The position numbers and the translations under genes were made by a program. Shown here in pieces: positions 14,386-25,177 of a DNA stretch of 64,000 bases. Source of the stretch: Strongylocentrotus droebachiensis (Eukaryota; Echinodermata; Echinoidea; Camarodonta; Strongylocentrotidae). A model generated the notes under the pieces. The model saw nothing but the letters and a program-made list of their open reading frames with translations, was not told where the DNA came from and did no database searches. The DNA lies in NCBI GenBank assembly GCA_035222895.1, contig JAVYIG010006817.1, positions 47,373 to 111,372 on the forward strand. Reading direction: 5' to 3'. Every line of letters begins with the position of its first letter. The first letter of the stretch is position 1.

Positions 14386-14483
14386 CGTGTATGTGTGTGC
14401 GTGTGGGGTGTGTGTGTGGGGTGTGCATGTGGGGTGTGGGTGTGTGTGTGTGTGTGTGTGTGCGTGTGTGTGTGTGTGTGTGT
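14386..14483. repeat. (GT)n microsatellite
   Basis: A GT/GGGTGT tract interrupted by GC dinucleotides. No coding role. Confidence 0.95.
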
Positions 14484-14489
14484 GCGGAG

Positions 14490-16115
14490 AAAAGTAGGCC
14501 TACCCATCAAATGCTAATGAAACAAAATAGGGAGAAAGGGAGGAAAATAACTGAAAAATGCAAAACTTAAACATCAGAATAAGATAAAATGAACAACAAC
14601 TGCCACCCCTCGTCTCCCTAGCTGGCCCCGTCGAAATGTATGAACGTGCGAAGGCTGTGCCCCAATACCCCCTCCCAACTAGTACTGCAACAGCCCCTTG
14701 AATTAATATATTTATTACGAAATATCTCAACTATTGCTTAAAAGTCTGTTTAAAGGAATAACATTCCAGTATAGAAATAGGTCCGTGTACAAAATATGCC
14801 TTCTTGATAATTGTTTTCTTTTAAAAACCCGTCTATAAATACATAAATATATATATTGGGGAGGGGGGGTGGGGGGAGATAGTGGTGACGATAATATATC
14901 ACAAAGGTGACCGAAACGGGGTCATATTTTGGATTCATGACTACAGAGAGTGGTATATTGGCCTGAAATGGGCTATCCAACCGTTTGTCTAAACTCTACA
15001 CATTTTCTTACTTTCTTATCATTTGAAATGTGTCTTATATGTATGTTTTTTAAAACTTGTATGTTTATATGGATTTCTGAAATAAAAACAAACAAACAAA
15101 ACGTAACTGACTTTTTACAGGAGAGTATATAGGGGAGGAATCGGTGGTTGGTACCCAGCTATATGGTGTTACATCGAAATATATATAATACATGACTTCG
15201 GGGAAAGGGAAATAGACGAAAAGAAGAATACCGCTGTGTATTTGCAAACGTAACATAGACATCTTCATTCTTTCAACTATAAAAACATAGACGTGAGAGA
15301 AAATTTAGCTCTAGAGATTCCCCGCGAAGTATTCCTGTTCGATTTACAAAAAGCGAGGGAGTACGACACGATGACAGTCACTATGATATATTTTGTCATA
15401 TTTCATTCTATATAAAAGTCCAGTTAGTCTGTCGATGGTTTAAGTTGTTCAAGAAGACTGGAGATTCTTCTTTAAGTATGATTTTTTTTTAAAGTTGCCT
15501 AATATATCATGTAAAGGAATATATTCTCTCTGACGGTTTTTAATATTTTCTATAAGATATAGGTATGTGAATACAATGACAGACATGGTATTACATGACA
15601 AAGCAAAATAAGATATCTACAAGAGATTCAAAAATACTCCTTTCACAATACAGTCTGTGGATCCGCTATGTGAGATAGCGTGTGTACGTTAAATGAAATA
15701 GATAGTCCGACTGATGGCTAGACATAAAACATATATTTGGTAATGAAATAGCGAGGAGTGCGACGATGTGAAAGAAATCATTAAAGAGCAAACTACTCGA
15801 TTTATTCAAGAGTGTAATCCGAAACAAAGGCGAGAAACATTCATGACAAACTCTGAATTATTGATGGTGTATGCATGTCAAAGGATATGCGTTGGGATCG
15901 TTTTGGAAATTATGTACATCGGGGAGCAATAACTTGTCTCGATGGAATGTGAATAAAAATCCTTGTCTATGCTTGATTTAGTTATAAAAACAGGATGTTT
16001 CTTTAAACTAAAAACGCCGACATCAAATTTTACGACTAGGTTGTGCATTCATATATAGGGAGGTACCTGCAGAAATATGTATTACATCCGCCCCTATATT
16101 ATCTTCCATGATCAA
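14490..16115. other. Unassigned DNA
   Basis: No recognised gene or element. A G-rich run lies at about 14857-14878. Confidence 0.45.
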
Positions 16116-16119
16116 ACCC

Positions 16120-16345
16120 TGTCTCTGTCTATCTGTCTTTCTCTCTCTGTCTCTCTTTCTCTCTTTCACTCTCTCCCTCTCCCTCTCCATCTCCCTTTCT
16201 CACCCTCCCTTCCTACTCTCTCTTCCTCCCTCTTTCTCTCCCCTGCCTCTCATCTTCTCTCTCTCTCTCTTCCTCCATCTCACTCTCTCTATTCCCCTGC
16301 TTCGATCCTTCTCTCTCTCTCTCTCTCTCTCTCCCCCTCCCTCCT
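16120..16345. repeat. CT-rich imperfect microsatellite
   Basis: A pyrimidine tract of CTCT, CCTC and TTTC words. The Ser/Leu/Pro-rich frames across it are repeat artefacts. Confidence 0.95.
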
Positions 16346-16349
16346 CTAC

Positions 16350-17820
16350 ATACTTCTAAAAGTTTATAGAAATAAAATTGTCTTGATAAACATTATGGAA
16401 CAAATGAATTTTCAGGGGATATGAACCTGTGCAACTCAAATATGTAACCCTTAGTTCTTTAAGTTTGCTTAGATTTTAATATATCTATGGAATATGACCA
16501 CATTTTGCCCATGAACAAAGGTCAATTTCTATAAGAAATCGATTAAATCAAAAAGTTTACACCACTAATGAAAAGGAAAACTTACAATTACCAAAATGTT
16601 GACGAAAAATTATTTTGGAATCGGATGACAAAATTATGAAATGTTGAGGGAAAGATCGTAAAATTTGGCTTTTTTCAGTTGAGGGCTCGTTCCATTTTTT
16701 TTTGAAAATTTACTTACTTATAGTTAATGTCTGGAGCCACTTTTTTAATATGTTCCTGACTGAGGTCCTGAATGATGATAGGAATATATAATTTGCATGG
16801 TATTTTAATCCTTCCCGTCAGGGAAATAAGCAAACATATGCGCATGCCGTCACTAAATTTGTAGGGAATCGGGCCCTTTTTCGACAAAAAGGCTTATTAC
16901 GCCCCCTATTTTCAATTATATGTTTTCGCATTACAGTTCGGGACCTTAATCATGAAGAATCTACATCAAATTTTAAAATATTTATATATAAAAAAACACA
17001 ATAACGTATTAAACTGCACGCGTTGATATGGCAAAGCTTTCATGTCTTTACATTATTATCAAAAGTTGAAGATTGATGTTTATTCATTTTAATTCATGTT
17101 ATCAGAAATTTGTTTTGGTAAGAACGGAATATACATTCAGGAAGGAATGAAATTTATACTGCATGTTAAAATAAATTATATTCATCAAGCGATATTGGGT
17201 TTTTTTTTTAAAAGGGAAATGCATTATAAATATGCAGCAAGCAAATTAATAAAAAAGAAATCTAAAAACACACATGTATATATAGTATCCTCGATCCACT
17301 CGCGTATCACTTTGCCTCTGTAGTGCTTTAAAGTAGACGTGAATTAATGCAAAGTTCTTAATTAAAAACTAAAATTATCCTGCTTCAAACACCCCTCCTA
17401 GTGAAGATGAACAAATTAGAACTAATTCCCTTACCAAGATCAGTTTTAGGTAATGAAATGGCCTCCATCGTTCGATAAAACCGGTATAAAGTAAGTTAGA
17501 GAATGATATATCCATTTCCTTAGTGATGGAGATGTATAAACGCCTGTAACATACTGTAATGTTGGAGCAGTGAAGCAAATTCGAATCACAGACAAAAAAA
17601 AGCCGACCATTCAATTGTATTTGTTTAATTTCTTTTATTTATATTCGACATTTATTTAAACATATATCATAATGTTATATAAAATGATATAATATAATAC
17701 AAAGTAATATAAATTAATATATAATAAGAGAATTTCTGTACACTAACAATTGAGTATGCTATAAACCATATACATTCATGACAACACACTACATGTAAAG
17801 TTAATAGAGATTTGTATATA
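16350..17820. other. Unassigned AT-rich DNA
   Basis: No exon or element recognised. Confidence 0.45.
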
Positions 17821-17825
17821 CATAT

Positions 17826-17908
17826 GTTATATATATATATATATATATACTCATCGACACACACACATAGACAAGCACATAAACTCTCTCACTCACTCTC
17901 TCTCTCTC

Positions 17909-17960
<52 letters not shown>

Positions 17961-17962
17961 CA
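17826..17962. repeat. (AT)n plus (CA)n plus (CT)n compound microsatellite
   Basis: An AT tract at about 17826-17850, a short CA tract, then CT repeats from 17884 to 17962. Confidence 0.95.
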
Positions 17963-17964
17963 AA

Positions 17965-18545
17965 ATGTAAAATACCCTGATAGACTCGACGAGGAACTAT
18001 TAATTCATCTTGATAATATCATCGAGGGGGGGGGGGGCGCAAAATAATCATGATGTACAACAAAGGCAAACAGATTTTAAAGACCAAGTTAATATCTTTA
18101 AAATTTGTTCACTAATTTTGTTCTATTTCTGGGGATGGGAGCAGACAAGCGCATGATTTTAACATGTAAACGACTTGTACTCTCTGTTTTGGGCCTCATC
18201 ATGAAACAGTTTACTATTCATCGAGTGTAAACTCATAGTTTAAAATCATTAGATATGTAGAATAGTGATCCCAAATTCAATTTAATAGATGCTCTATATG
18301 TATCTAGATTCTAGAATAATCTCATTTTAATTAGTTTGCTCTGTATTTTGATTCTAATGAAATCGTACAATATATTCCAACAAATGAATCTTTTCTGAGA
18401 AAGGATATTGCAATTTAACCAAATTAGGACTCTAAATACTTATCCCTTCATAATTGCACATTTGAATACAGCATAATTGTTATATCTTAAACCTTGCTTT
18501 CGGCCATTCATCGTGTATCTAGCACAAGGTCTAGTCTAAACGGAC
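17965..18545. other. Unassigned DNA
   Basis: A G run lies at about 18027-18038; nothing else was recognised. Confidence 0.4.
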
Positions 18546-18564
18546 ATCCGCTTGACGTATACTG

Positions 18565-18832
18565 CCAGAAGGAGAAGAAGAAGTAGAAGAGGGGGACAAA
18601 GAGAACAATAAAAGGAACAAGAAGAGGAGGAGGAATAACAAGAACAAGAACAGAAACAATAACAACTAGAAAAAGAAGAACAAGAACAAGAGTAGAAGGA
18701 ACAAGAAGAAAACTACCCACAAAAAACAAGAAGAATAACAAGAAGAAAAAGAAGTACAACGAAACGAACAAAAGAGAATTTACAAGAAGAACAAGAAGAA
18801 AAACAAAAACAAAGAGAAGAAGAAGAAGAAAC
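18565..18832. repeat. Purine-rich AAG/AAC trinucleotide array
   Basis: About 270 bp of degenerate AAGAAC and AGGAAC words, purine-rich on the plus strand. The 118-residue Leu/Phe/Val-rich minus frame is the complement of this array, not a membrane protein. Confidence 0.9.
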
Positions 18833-18864
18833 ATGTGACTCAACTCCAACCCTTTTAGACACAA

Positions 18865-19361
18865 ATCGCTATTTTTGGAATGTTCCCTTTGTTTTTCAAC
18901 AAAAAAGGTGCAATCTTAATATGTCACTTCTACAATCGGGGTTCTCGTGTTAGTTTCTCATGATTATGAGTGAGATTTAATATTTCGATCAACTCTCTGT
19001 CCATACGATGATCCAGATGTAAAGAAACGCACTATATGGGAGCACATTTTTATGAACAATAAAGACGATTAAAAAAAGCTTTTGATTGGAATGGTAGATA
19101 ACCAATAGCCATGCGAATGCAGCCTGTGGGGACAACACGAATGACGCTAAAGTCGTTGTCTAAGATTGTTTATATCTCTAAAACAAAATGTCCCGTATTT
19201 AATTATTCTACTTATTTAATTAAACCCGATGCATGAACAAAAGTCAAGTTAGAAGAGGGGAAATGTTAGAAATGAGAAGTGACTTTTATAACCCAAACTC
19301 AGACCCAGCGACGGGGTTTAAATGTTAGTAGAACAGGGACCAGTGTAGGTCTGGAGAAGTA
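18865..19361. other. Downstream region of the metallophosphoesterase gene
   Basis: Immediately 3' of the minus-strand stop codon at 19362, so it should hold the 3' untranslated region. No clear AATAAA was seen on the minus strand close to the stop, and the transcript end cannot be placed. Confidence 0.4.
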
Positions 19362-19929
19362 CTAAGGATTATGCACGGATGGGTATACCTGCTTAGGGCC
19401 GTTCCATTCTCTGATTCCGTAGGTGAACCCCTCTTCACGTTCCCTTTTGTAGCCCAGACAATGTGACACGTACCGTACTCCATCAATAACACGATCGCGA
19501 TTACGATGTTGGTGTCCGTAGACATGGAGAAACGAGCCCAATGTCCTTACCTGCGCGTCCAATCCATGGCAGCCTGCGTACCGGGTGAAGTTGAACCCTT
19601 TTATCGAACCCTGTCTCTTGGGCAGCAACAACGGCTTTCCAAGATGGCGTCGTTCGTGGACGATACAGCGATCGTCTTCGATAGTCGACTTCACCAGTTC
19701 TTTACGCGGCAGGAAGTGGCTGAATGTGATGACGGGCGCGTCGTAGATCGTCTGCGTGCGCGCGTTATTGAGCTTGCAGAAGAATTTGGCGCGTGGCATA
19801 CCGAGGTCTTTGGGCCAGGCGCAGTTGTGGTTGTCCATCCAGAGCTGGTTACAGAGCTTGACGTCTTCACGGAGATGACTGGCAGTGATGTGAAGTGAGT
19901 CTTGTTTGTCGTCTTCGGGTGTGGCATAC
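19362..19929 (-). CDS. Metallophosphoesterase, coding exon 3 (C-terminal)
   Basis: Terminal coding exon, residues 123 (last base of the codon) to 311. The acceptor AG is at 19931-19930 on the minus strand. The first base completes the TGG codon for W123 split with exon 2, and the next residues are YATPEDD. The exon carries the remaining metal-site signatures of the fold: an SHF motif with His194 and a GHQH motif with His262 and His264. The following IDGVRYVSHCLGYKRERE segment matches what I recall of a plant and algal calcineurin-like phosphoesterase group. The stop lies at 19362-19364. The plus-strand frame over this exon (19506-19898) is a shadow. Confidence 0.86.
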
Positions 19930-20435
19930 CTTGACAAGGATAACAGATAGAACATCTTATTGCAGTGTCATGCAGTCAACAGTTCCAAGTTTATGATTTA
20001 CAGAAATTGCCTTCATTTGATCAGGACTTGACGAATTTGATAGTTTTAATGGGTGTACAACAGTTTGTACTCATAAGCGTTAACTTAGACGTTCAACGAG
20101 TCAAGTGGTTTGCGAAGAAAACATTTAAGAGAAAGCAACCGGGGCTATTCAACAAAAGAAGCATTGATGATTAACACAAAAGATGATGTTGTTTAAGGTT
20201 TCGTACCGTACTTCCATAATATTTCATGAGATTGATGGTGCTAAACAAATTCTTTTCTTGATTTAGGCTGTACAGGTATTTAGCCACACAGCGAAAACTA
20301 AAACCTAAAGTGCAAGTGAATGCATGTTGTATCTTGATAACTGACCATTTTTTTAATATGATATTTGATAAAATTTCATTAATCACGACTATAATCTAGA
20401 AATTCAAGAAAAGAGAAAAAGTAAAGTCTAGTTAC

Positions 20436-20607
20436 CATGAAAATAGCGGGACTATCCACACCGCGTCACCATCTGGCAAGACCTCTTTGCCCGGGTCAGT
20501 TCGGACTCCTATTGTCTCACACAGGTCCAGGATCCGCTCAAATTTATCCACCGAGTTCATGTGATTGTTCATGATGTTTCTATCTTTGACCCACAACTCG
20601 TGGTTGC
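20436..20607 (-). CDS. Metallophosphoesterase, coding exon 2
   Basis: A 172-nt exon with acceptor AG at 20609-20608 and donor GT at 20435-20434 (minus strand). Its first two bases complete Gly66, so the splice join creates the diagnostic GNHE metal-binding motif (Asn67, His68). It ends after two bases of the Trp123 codon. Both junction phases agree with the neighbouring exons, which is strong support for the model. The exon is too interrupted by introns to appear as a long open frame. Confidence 0.86.
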
Positions 20608-20731
20608 CTGTAAAATGGAAAGAGAGAGAGAGAGAGAGAAGGTAATAGAGACAGGTGTCTTAATATCCACCTTTAATCATAATAGATTCATTCTGCTTTT
20701 ATTTACATATTTCTTTAAAAACATTTCTTTA

Positions 20732-21361
20732 GAAAATCAATCATGTTTTTGATGGATTATAAGCAAATACAAAGTAAAAGACTTATCAAGAAAATCAACA
20801 ATTTAATATCATTCTAGAAGCAGAGGGGGGCGAGGTTATCTAGGAGACAAATATATAAATAAATATTATCCATACCAGCATGAATTATAGGAAAATCAAT
20901 CATGTTTTTGATGGATTATAAACAAATACATAGTAAAAGACAGATCAAGAAAATCAACGGCTTAGTATCTGGAAGCAGAGGGAGGCGAGGTGATCTAGGA
21001 GACAAATATATAAATATATCTTATCACTACCAGCATGAATTATTGGAAAATCAATCATGTTTTTGATGGATTATAAACAAATACAAATTAAAAGATAGAT
21101 CAAGAAAATCAACGGCTTGATATTTAGAAGCAGAGGGAGGCAAGGCTATCTAGGAGACAAATACATAAATAGATCTTATCCATACCAGCATGAATTATAG
21201 GAAAATCAGTAATGTTTTTGATGGATTATCAACAAATACAAATTAAGAGATAGATCAAGAAAATCAACGGCTTAGTATAATATCTAGAAGCAGAGGGAGG
21301 CGAGGTGATCTAGGAGACAAATATATAAATAGATCTTATCACTACCAACATGAATGATAGG
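20732..21361. repeat. Tandem repeat, four units of about 155-159 bp
   Basis: Unit starts are marked by GAAAATCAATCATG-like words at 20732, 20891, 21046 and 21201. Each unit also carries AAAATCAACG, GCAGAGGGAGGCGAGG and TCTAGGAGACAAATA words in the same order. The units are clearly diverged by substitutions and small indels, so the array is not newly amplified. Confidence 0.93.
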
Positions 21362-21550
21362 TTTATTAATGCTTGCATAAGCGGAAAGAGGTAATAATAA
21401 CAGAAAAATTCATACTTAGGATTAGAACTATTGTTGTTGCTGTCGTTTTTGTTGGTGTTGTTACTATTATTATAATAAGTATTATTATTATTATTATCAT
21501 GATATCATCATTACCACCATAAATATAATCATTATTTTTGCTCTTGTTGT

Positions 21551-21553
21551 TTG

Positions 21554-21600
<47 letters not shown>

Positions 21601-21770
21601 GAGTAGTAATGGTAGCAGTGGTAGTAGTAGTTGCAGGAATAGTAGTAGAATTAGTCGTAGTAGTAATAGTAGACGTAGTAGTAGTAGTAGTAGTAGTAGT
21701 AGTACTAGTAGTAGTAGTAGTAGAGGAAGGAGTAGGAGGAGGGGGTTGGATTGGGAGTAGGAGAAGTAGA
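21551..21770. repeat. (AGT)n trinucleotide microsatellite
   Basis: A long AGT/GTA tract with AGG and ATG interruptions. It produces poly-Ser, poly-Val and poly-Leu frames on the two strands that are not genes. Confidence 0.97.
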
Positions 21771-22084
21771 AGTAATGGTGGTGATTGTATTGGCAGCAGA
21801 AATAGATAAAGAATATATTATAGAATAAGCAGGGACTGGAATAAGCAAGGGTAAACATTTGCAAGAACAGGGAGCTCCTAAGCTTGGCAAGGAGAAGACA
21901 AAACAAATATTCCGTTCTTGTATAACGCATATCACGTTATGATGTGATGTCCCTTTGCGATATAATAACAATAATTATAAAGATGGTGATAACGATAATC
22001 CTACTAATGATATTAATGATAGAAATATATTGATAATTATATTGATGATGGTAATAATGATAATAATAATAATAATTTTGTTTA

Positions 22085-22262
22085 CTCAGGCAAGCCTCAT
22101 TAGCAGCATTGTTGCTCTTCCTGAAGGGCCGTGCAATTGTTATCACCCATGCAATAATTGACAGGTACCCATTTAAACCTACGTGACGATAGTGCGGGGC
22201 TGGGACTCGAACCATCAACCATTGGATTGCGAGTCAAGTAAATGAACCACTATACTACGACA
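22085..22262 (-). mobile_element. tRNA-derived SINE
   Basis: On the minus strand the head reads GTAGTATAGTGGTTCATTTA (A-box-like), then about 35 bp later GATGGTTCGAGTCCCAGC (B box). A body containing GGGTACCTG follows. The same head and body, diverged, occur at 59443-59580. These are remnants of an RNA polymerase III promoter in a short interspersed element, not a functional tRNA. Confidence 0.75.
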
Positions 22263-22299
22263 CATCCAAAGAGCTTTGAAGATGTCACCATGCAGGTGA

Positions 22300-23290
22300 C
22301 ATTTACTATACATCATTTTGTATATATACTTTTTTTTTTAAATGAAACTTGGAAATTCTTAAGGTGTTTGACGCTTCCATTTGAACTCAAGGACACCAAG
22401 AACAGTTTACTGCACTGCTTGGTACCGAGTTTATTCATGTGGACTTTCCTAAAAACGTTTCCCCTCTATTTTGTACTGGCTATAAGAGAGATATCATCAA
22501 AATTATTGTAGTGATTGATGCTTACTGGCATTTGCATTAGATTAACATTTAAAGAGGTAATCAAGATTGCAGATCAGCGAGATAGGAAAAAAACGAAATA
22601 ATAACTGCAAGCCAAGGTTAATTGTGTGATTGGTATGCTAACGATCTGGTCCTATCTAAGAAGATAATCAAAAGACTTAATCGGATGCTGCTACGAGAAG
22701 AAAAAACCCCGATGAAAGTAAGGATGGAGCAAATTAAAAAAGCTAATATATCTTTGTAATCCTAACCACGTTGACATTTTGACCGTATCCATATTATGAT
22801 CCAGTTTCATTTCATTATACAACTCTGCAAGAAATAGATGTATGGCTTAAAGATTGTCTTACATCTTTGATTCAATTTATGATGTAGAATATACTATGCA
22901 CGATTATAGGGCCGGATTTATAGTACAGGCAAAAGCCTAGTAATTGCCTTACGTATCTCCAGCTATTTTGATTAAGGAATTACTAACAAGGAGCAACAGT
23001 CTGTTTCGTCAGGATGATATAATATGACATCAGTGAATTTTCTTTACGCAATTTCGTAAATCTCCGACAAACCCCGTTCCCCAATAATAGGTTAATAATA
23101 TATGAAGTAAAGAAAAAGGTTATGATGTTTACAGATGGTTTTTTCGAGGTTCTAACATTTTGAAAAATTAGAGGCCCATCTGTGTGTGCTTTGAATGGGA
23201 GCGCCCCCACCATCATCCCCCCTTCCAACCTTCGCTAAAGGTGAAGATTAAGATATGTTTTAAGAAGATGATGTACATCAAGATATTGGA
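22300..23290. other. Intronic unassigned DNA
   Basis: The 5' part of metallophosphoesterase intron 1 in transcription order. No additional exon or element recognised. Confidence 0.45.
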
Positions 23291-23302
23291 ATCATACACT
23301 AC

Positions 23303-23498
23303 CTGGTACAAAGTAAACCGTCTTGAACCTTTTGGTGAGAATGATGAGACTCGATTTGAGAAGAGGAAGCTTATCAGTGACGTCACCAGCTACTAAGATG
23401 ACGTCGTTTTCGTACCGATGGAAAGGCAGTTCCTCCAGCCATCGAAGGTTGTCTGGGTGATCGACGTGGAGATCGGATATTGCGAAGATGCGTGCCAT
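23303..23498 (-). CDS. Metallophosphoesterase, coding exon 1 (start)
   Basis: First coding exon of a calcineurin-like metallophosphoesterase of 311 aa (exons 23498-23303, 20607-20436, 19929-19362, all minus). These enzymes hydrolyse phosphate esters using a two-metal centre; the substrate here cannot be told from sequence. The protein opens MARIFAISDLH and holds D9 and H11 (DLH), D39 (GDV), N67 and H68 (GNHE, created by splicing), H194 and H262/H264 (GHQH). This is the full ligand set of the superfamily. No signal peptide or membrane segment is seen, so a cytosolic location is inferred. The donor is CAG|GTAGTG at 23303/23302. It resembles a phosphoesterase group better known from plants and algae, from memory only. 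The product is intact, with no sign of a pseudogene. Confidence 0.87.
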
Positions 23499-23499
23499 G

Positions 23500-24430
23500 G
23501 CGACGTCGATGACGATAACGAAGATGATAAGAAGATGGAAGAAAAGATGATGACGGCGATTGCAAAATTACTTTTTGGTGGGTTCAGTTAGTTACAGAAA
23601 CATCCGGAGTCCAATCTTCATGAAAGAAATAAGGGTGTGGTCTGGAAGTAGAGGTTGAAAGAGGAGCTGAAGCAACGCCGGCTCTCTGAAGAGAGAGTCT
23701 TGCAATTGCGGAACCTTTCTCGTCGGTGGGCAGAATGGAACAAGAGCTATACAGAAAAGGGCGGTGGTATACAAATTAATTCCCTTCTTGAAATAGCCGC
23801 ACACGTTTAGCTGCTCCACCATAGAATCAGAAAATAAGCATCACTATACTACCTGGCTTGAACAAAATCAGGATCATCGAAAATAAGTCTCAGGTTCAAA
23901 TACGTTCTCGTCGAAGGTGCGTGTTCAGAGCGTGTTACAAGAGAAATAATCCAATCAAAATGCAGATATTAAAAGACGATCATAAACTTTTAGTCGGTGT
24001 CAAAAGTTAGATAATTTTTATGGAGGAAATGAAATATGGTTGTGCCCGCATCTAAATTAAAAAGTACTGAGTAAGTATAATGTATAATTGGCCGGTAGCA
24101 GAAAACTGTTAGCTTTCACTGAAAGCTTTAAGCACAATGACCTTCTTAAGCTGATTAACATCAAGCTCAAGAGATAATTATAAATATTTCGCCCATATTT
24201 TAATATCTTCATTATCGTTTTAGTACACATCATGTGATGACTATTATACAACTCGTGAGTTGCATACAAAATTTCCCAACGAGTTTCGTCAGACCTGCAA
24301 AGATAATGTCATCGTATTCATTTTGACCATAATTGTGACATAAAATTAATGGGTAAAAAAGGGGACTTTCCTTTTCCATACTTCATTATCGCAACCAACT
24401 TCCTGTGGTTTCGTCATAGGGGATTCCGAG
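23500..24430. other. Upstream region of the metallophosphoesterase gene
   Basis: Should include the 5' untranslated region and promoter of the minus-strand gene starting at 23498. No TATA box or upstream exon could be fixed. The minus frame at 23592-23822 has no recognisable domain. Confidence 0.35.
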
Positions 24431-24439
24431 TATGCTAGG

Positions 24440-24690
24440 CTAAAGTTGCGTGTATGCGGTGGATGCGTGTGTAATGTGCGTGTGAGAGTAGGATGTGCGT
24501 GTGTGTGTGCGTGTGTGTGTGCGTGCGTGTGTGCGTGTGTGTTTGTTGTGTGTGTGCGTATGTGTGTAAGTTCAGTATGTGTGTATTGTTTGTGTAAGTT
24601 ATTCATTTGTTTGTGCGTGTGCGTGTGGATGTAAGGGTGTTAGTGGTATGTGTTACATTATTTGTGTGGGTGGGTGTGTGGAGGAATTTG
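24440..24690. repeat. (GT)n-rich region
   Basis: Long GTGTGC/GTGTGT tract and degenerate continuation. The Val/Cys-rich and His/Thr-rich frames are artefacts. Confidence 0.95.
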
Positions 24691-24769
24691 TGAGGTTATA
24701 ACTGAAATGAAATTATGATGGTACCCTCTCGTCACTGAACTATCATTCCAGTTATAGGGGCGTCACTTC

Positions 24770-25177
24770 ACCCTCATCCTCTTCCCTTCTGTCTTTCTCT
24801 CTCTCTCTTTCTATTTTTCTCCTCATTTGTCTCTCCATTTCTCCCCTATCCCTTCCCTCTCTGTTTCCCTTTTCATTTGTCCTTTCTTTCCCTCCCCCTC
24901 AAACTAACATTGTCACACAAACCTCCCAAATGAGGAAAGAGGCGGAACAAGAAAACACACAAATTAATCCAATTAGAGATGCGATACCTGGCTCATATGC
25001 CAACGCTGCAACCACACAAAACGTACCTCCCGCAACCACCAGCACCCCACAAACCCAAAATGTCTTACCACCTCGAACAACCTCAAAACATCCTTCGAAA
25101 ATCCCTCGAAAAATCCCACAAAATCCTTCAACAACATCAACAAACTCCACAACAATCACTTCAAAAAAAGACAATGA
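24770..25177. other. Left flank of the truncated retrotransposon
   Basis: A CT-rich tract (24780-24900) is followed by about 280 bp with a Thr/Pro/Gln-rich frame, 24930-25247. Near its end that frame reads SKKDNEKR, one frame away from the RT start KEGEYRLIHH at 25178. This could be a one-base frameshift in the N-terminal part of the element's own polyprotein, or a chance junction with host DNA. No gag signature was found. Confidence 0.35.

Larger units (their letters stand above)
20608..23302 (-). other. Metallophosphoesterase intron 1
   Basis: A 2,695-bp GT-AG intron. It contains a GA microsatellite at 20622-20640, a four-copy 155-bp tandem array at 20732-21361, AGT repeats at 21551-21770 and a tRNA-derived SINE at about 22085-22262. 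Confidence 0.8.

Noticed and set aside
18508..18864. 118-codon hydrophobic minus-strand frame resembling a membrane protein
   Set aside because: It is the complement of a degenerate AAG/AAC repeat.
19506..19898. 130-codon plus-strand frame
   Set aside because: Shadow of metallophosphoesterase exon 3 on the other strand, which has the motifs and splice sites.
21532..21930. 132-codon Leu-rich minus frame and Ser/Val-rich plus frames
   Set aside because: Products of an (AGT)n microsatellite.
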